64,000 nt of DNA, from NCBI RefSeq assembly GCF_932526225.1, contig NC_064048.1, positions 1,789,340 through 1,853,339 of the forward strand, read 5' to 3'. The notes under the pieces were generated by a model. It did no database searches. It saw only the letters and a list, made by a program, of their open reading frames with translations, and was not told the DNA's origin. Positions 59,301 through 64,000 of this stretch are shown one piece after another; position 1 is the first letter of the stretch, and the number at the start of each line of letters is the position of its first letter. A program made the position numbers and the translations under genes. This DNA comes from Nematostella vectensis (taxonomy: Eukaryota; Cnidaria; Anthozoa; Actiniaria; Edwardsiidae).

Positions 59301-62300
59301 GTGGGGCAGGCATTACCATCACAAGTATCTAGTGGAGCAGGCATTACCACCACAAGTATCTAGTGGAGCAGGCATTACCACCACAAGTATCTAGTGGGGC
59401 AGGCATTACCACCACAAGTATCTAGTGGAGCAGGCATTACCACCACAAGTATCTAGTGGGGCAGGTATTACCACCACAAGTATCTAGTGGAGCAGGCATT
59501 ACCACCACAAGTATCTAGTGGGGCAGGCATTACCACCACAAGTATCTAGTGGAGCAGGCATTACCACCACAAGTATCTAGTGGGGCAGGCATTACCACCA
59601 CAAGTATCTAGTGGGGCAGGCATTACCACCACAAGTATCTAGTGGGGCAGGTATTACCACCACAAGTATCTAGTGGAGCAGGCATTACCACCACAAGTAT
59701 CTAGTGGGGCAGGCATTACCACTGCAAGTATCTAGAGGGGCAGGCATTACCATCACAAGTATCTAGTAGGGCAGGCATTACCACTGCAAGTATCTAGTGG
59801 GGCAGGTATTATCACCACAAGTATCTAGTGGGGCAGGCATTACCACCACAAGTATCTAGTGGGGCAGGCATTACCACCACAAGTATCTAGTGGGTCAGGC
59901 ATTACCATCACAAGTATCTAGTGGGACAGGCATTACCACCACAAGTATCTAGTGGGGCAGGCATTACCACCACAAGTATCTAGTGGGGCAGGCATTACCA
60001 CCACAAGTATCTAGTGGGGCAGGTATTACCACCACAAGTATCTAGTGGAGCAGGCATTACCACCACAAGTATCTAGTGGGACAGGCATTACCACCACAAG
60101 TATCTAGTGGGGCAGGTATTACCACCACAAGTATCTAGTGGAGCAGGCATTACCACCAAGTATCTAGTGGGGCAGGCATTACCATCACAAGTATCTAGTG
60201 GGGCAGGCATTACCATCACAAGTATCTAGTGGGGCAGGCATTACCACCACAAGTATCTAGTGGGGCAGGCATTACCATCACAAGTATCTAGTGGGGCAGG
60301 CATTACCATCACAAGTATCTAGTGGGGCAGGCATTACCACCACAAGTATCTAGTGGGGCAGGCATTACCACCACAAGTATCTAGTGGGGCAGGCATTACC
60401 ACCACAAGTATCTAGTGGGGCAGATATTACCATCACAAGTATCTAGTGGGGCAGGCATTACCACCACAAGTATCTAGTAGGGCAGGCATTACCACCACAA
60501 GTATCTAGTGGAGCAGGCATTACCACCACAAGTATCTAGTGGAGCAGGCATTACCACCAAAAGTATCTAGTGGGTCAGGTATTACCATCACAAGTATCTA
60601 GTGGGGCAGGCATTACCATCACAAGTATCTAGTAGGGCAGGCATTACCACCACAAGTATCTAGTGGAGCAGGCATTACCACCACAAGTATCTAGTAGGGC
60701 AGGCATTACCATTACAAGTATCTAGTGGAGCAGGCATTACCACCACAAGTATCTAGTGGGGCAGGCATTACCATTACAAGTATCTAGTGGAGCAGGCATT
60801 ACCATTACAAGTATCTAGTGGAGCAGGCATTACCACCACAAGTATCTAGTGGAGCAGGCATTACCACCACAAGTATCTAGTGGGGCAGGCATTACCACCA
60901 CAAGTATCTAGTGGGGCAGGCATTACCATTACAAGTATCTAGTGGAGCAGGCATTACCATTACAAGTATCTAGTGGAGCAGGCATTACCACCACAAGTAT
61001 CTAGTGGGGCAGGCATTACCACCACAAGTATCTAGTGGGGCAGGCATTACCACCACAAGTATCTAGTGGGTCAGGCATTACCACCACAAGTATCTAGTGG
61101 GGCAGGCATTACCACCACAAGTATCTAGTGGAGCAGGCATTACCACCACAAGTATCTAGTGGGGCAGGTATTACCACCACAAGTATCTAGTGGAGCAGGC
61201 ATTACCACCACAAGTATCTAGTGGGGCAGGCATTACCACCACAAGTATCTAGTGGGGCAGGCATTACCACCACAAGTATCTAGTGGAGCAGGCATTACCA
61301 CCACAAGTATCTAGTAGGGCAGGCATTACCACCACAAGTATCTAGTGGAGCAGGCATTACCACCACAAGTATCTAGTGGAGCAGGCATTACCACCACAAG
61401 TATCTAGTGGAGCAGGCATTACCATCACAAGTATCTAGTGGAGCAGGCATTACCATTACAAGTATCTAGTGGAGCAGGCATTACCATTACAAGTATCTAG
61501 TGGGGCAGGTATTACCATCACAAGTATCTAGTGAGGCAGGTATTACCACCACAAGTATCTAGTGGGGCAGGCATTACCACCACAAGTATCTAGTAGGGCA
61601 GGTATTACCATTACAAGTATCTAGTGGAGCAGGCATTACCATTACAAGTATCTAGTGGGGCAGGCATTACCATCACAAGTATCTAGTGGGGCAGGCATTA
61701 CCACCACAAGTATCTAGTGGAGCAGGCATTACCATTACAAGTATCTAGTGGAGCAGGCATTACCACCACAAGTATCTAGTGGGACAGGCATTACCACCAC
61801 AAGTATCTAGTGGGGCAGGCATTACCACCACAAGTATCTAGTGGGGCAGGCATTACCACCACAAGTATCTAGTGGAGCAGGCATTACCACCACAAGTATC
61901 TAGTGGGGCAGGCATTACCACCACAAGTATCTAGTGGGGCAGGCATTACCATCACAAGTATCTAGTGGGGCAGGCATTACCACCACAAGTATCTAGTGGG
62001 GCAGGCATTACCACCACAAGTATCTAGTGGGGCAGGCATTACCACCACAAGTATCTAGTAGGGCAGGCATTACCATTACAAGTATCTAGTGGAGCAGGCA
62101 TTACCACCACAAGTATCTAGTAGGGCAGGCATTACCATCACAAGTATCTAGTGGGGCAGGCATTACCACCACAAGTATCTAGTGGGGCAGGCATTACCAC
62201 CACAAGTATCTAGTGGGGCAGGCATTACCACCACAAGTATCTAGTGGGGCAGATATTACCATCACAAGTATCTAGTGGAGCAGGCATTACCACCACAAGT

Positions 62301-64000
62301 ATCTAGTAGGGCAGGCATTACCACCACAAGTATCTAGTAGGGCAGGCATTACCATTACAAGTATCTAGTGGGGCAGGCATTACCATTACAAGTATCTAGT
62401 GGGGCAGGCATTACCATTACAAGTATCTAGTGGAGCAGGCATTACCACCACAAGTATCTAGTGGAGCAGGCATTACCACCACAAGTATCTAGTGGGGCAG
62501 GCATTACCACCACAAGTATCTAGTGGGGCAGGCATTACCATTACAAGTATCTAGTGGAGCAGGCATTACCATTACAAGTATCTAGTGGAGCAGGCATTAC
62601 CACCACAAGTATCTAGTGGGGCAGGTATTACCATTACAAGTATCTAGTGGAGCAGGCATTACCACCACAAGTATCTAGTGGGGCAGGCATTACCATTACA
62701 AGTATCTAGTGGAGCAGGCATTACCATTACAAGTATCTAGTGGAGCAGGCATTACCACCACAAGTATCTAGTGGAGCAGGCATTACCACCACAAGTATCT
62801 AGTGGAGCAGGCATTACCACCACAAGTATCTAGTGGAGCAGGCATTACCATCACAAGTATCTAGTGGAGCAGGCATTACCATTACAAGTATCTAGTGGAG
62901 CAGGCATTACCATTACAAGTATCTAGTGGGGCAGGTATTACCATCACAAGTATCTAGTGGGGCAGGCATTACCACCACAAGTATCTAGTGGAGCAGGCAT
63001 TACCACCACAAGTATCTAGTGGGGCAGGCATTACCACCACAAGTATCTAGTGGAGCAGGCATTACCACCACAAGTATCTAGTGGGGCAGGTATTACCACC
63101 ACAAGTATCTAGTGGGGCAGGTATTACCACCACAAGTATCTAGTGGGGCAGGCATTACCATCACAAGTATCTAGTGGGGCAGGCATTACCACCACAAGTA
63201 TCTAGTGGAGCAGGCATTACCACCACAAGTATCTAGTGGGGCAGGCATTACCACCACAAGTATCTAGTAGGGCAGGTATTACCATTACAAGTATCTAGTG
63301 GAGCAGGCATTACCACCACAAGTATCTAGTGGAGCAGGCATTACCATCACAAGTATCTAGTGGAGCAGGCATTACCATTACAAGTATCTAGTGGAGCAGG
63401 CATTACCATTACAAGTATCTAGTGGGGCAGGCATTACCATCACAAGTATCTAGTGGAGCAGGCATTACCACCACAAGTATCTAGTGGAGCAGGCATTACC
63501 ACCACAAGTATCTAGTGGAGCAGGCATTACCACCACAAGTATCTAGTGGAGCAGGCATTACCATCACAAGTATCTAGTGGAGCAGGCATTACCATTACAA
63601 GTATCTAGTGGGGCAGGTATTACCACCACAAGTATCTAGTGGGGCAGGTATTACCACCACAAGTATCTAGTGGGGCAGGCATTACCACCACAAGTATCTA
63701 GTAGGGCAGGTATTACCATTACAAGTATCTAGTGGAGCAGGCATTACCATTACAAGTATCTAGTGGGGCAGGCATTACCATCACAAGTATCTAGTGGGGC
63801 AGGCATTACCACCACAAGTATCTAGTGGAGCAGGCATTACCACCACAAGTATCTAGTGGGGCAGGCATTACCACCACAAGTGTCTAGTGGGGCAGGCATT
63901 ACCACCACAAGTATCTAGTGGGGCAGGCATTACCACCACAAGTATCTAGTGGGGCAGGTATTACCACCACAAGTATCTAGTGGAGCAGGCATTACCACCA
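50341..64000. repeat. Giant 31-bp minisatellite in PPP6C intron 6, at least 13.6 kb
   Basis: Continuous tandem copies (about 440 in view) of a 31-bp unit, GTATCTAGTGGGGCAGGCAT plus TACCACCACAA. Units vary at a few sites: GGGGC/GGAGC/AGGGC, GCAT/GTAT, and ACCACC/ACCATC/ACCATT/ACCCCC. It starts ~22 bp after the exon 6 donor and runs off the window end. Because 31 is not a multiple of 3 and each unit contains TAG, no reading frame stays open. Blocks of units are duplicated at exact multiples of 31 bp (for example +5549 and +2015). Confidence 0.98.

Noticed and set aside
50341-64000. CRISPR-like regularly spaced repeats
   Set aside because: Units are contiguous 31-bp tandem copies with no unique spacers, in an animal intron; the same holds for the 32-, 39- and 42-bp arrays.

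Overview
This window is eukaryotic animal DNA. Genes have many GT-AG introns, start codons often sit in an AAnATGGCGGC context, and tandem repeats, inverted-repeat elements and retroelement debris fill introns and intergenic space. Gene content (two peptide-type rhodopsin GPCRs among housekeeping genes with vertebrate-like exon structure) suggests a slowly evolving invertebrate. My guess is an anthozoan cnidarian such as a sea anemone; this is inference, with no species marker seen.

Layout. 1-1050: last coding exon of a kelch-repeat (KLHL-type) gene, with its 3' UTR. 2599-8442 (+): complete five-exon NDUFB8 (complex I subunit, 188 aa); intron 2 is full of transposon debris including a Penelope-like reverse transcriptase scrap. 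8690-12550: a 39-bp minisatellite containing a 930-bp near-perfect block duplication. 13347-22050 (+): a six-exon class A GPCR (379 aa). Intron 2 holds a pair of inverted repeats, each carrying a hammerhead ribozyme core. Intron 5 is almost wholly two tandem arrays that look like expansions of its own 5' and 3' splice-site sequences. 22051-24215: intergenic, with an array of E-box plus inverted CCAAT motifs. 24216-27927 (-): a second class A GPCR, convergent with the first. 28660-40770: gene-poor, with several minisatellites, foldback and MITE-like elements, and two GC-richer promoter-like spots. 41141-47656 (-): complete eight-exon MRPS35 (322 aa), with two related MITEs in its introns and a third copy about 225 bp downstream of its stop codon. 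47762 onward (+): PPP6C, head-to-head with MRPS35 (105 bp between the start codons). Its first six exons (173 aa, including most of the metallophosphatase active site) are present. The next intron is a 31-bp minisatellite from about 50340 to the window end: at least 13.6 kb and about 440 copies, with internal block duplications.

The exon models were built by hand from splice-site phase and family resemblance. All closed reading frames have compatible phases and total lengths divisible by three. The strongest observations are the paired hammerheads, the splice-site-derived arrays in the GPCR intron, and the giant PPP6C intronic array.
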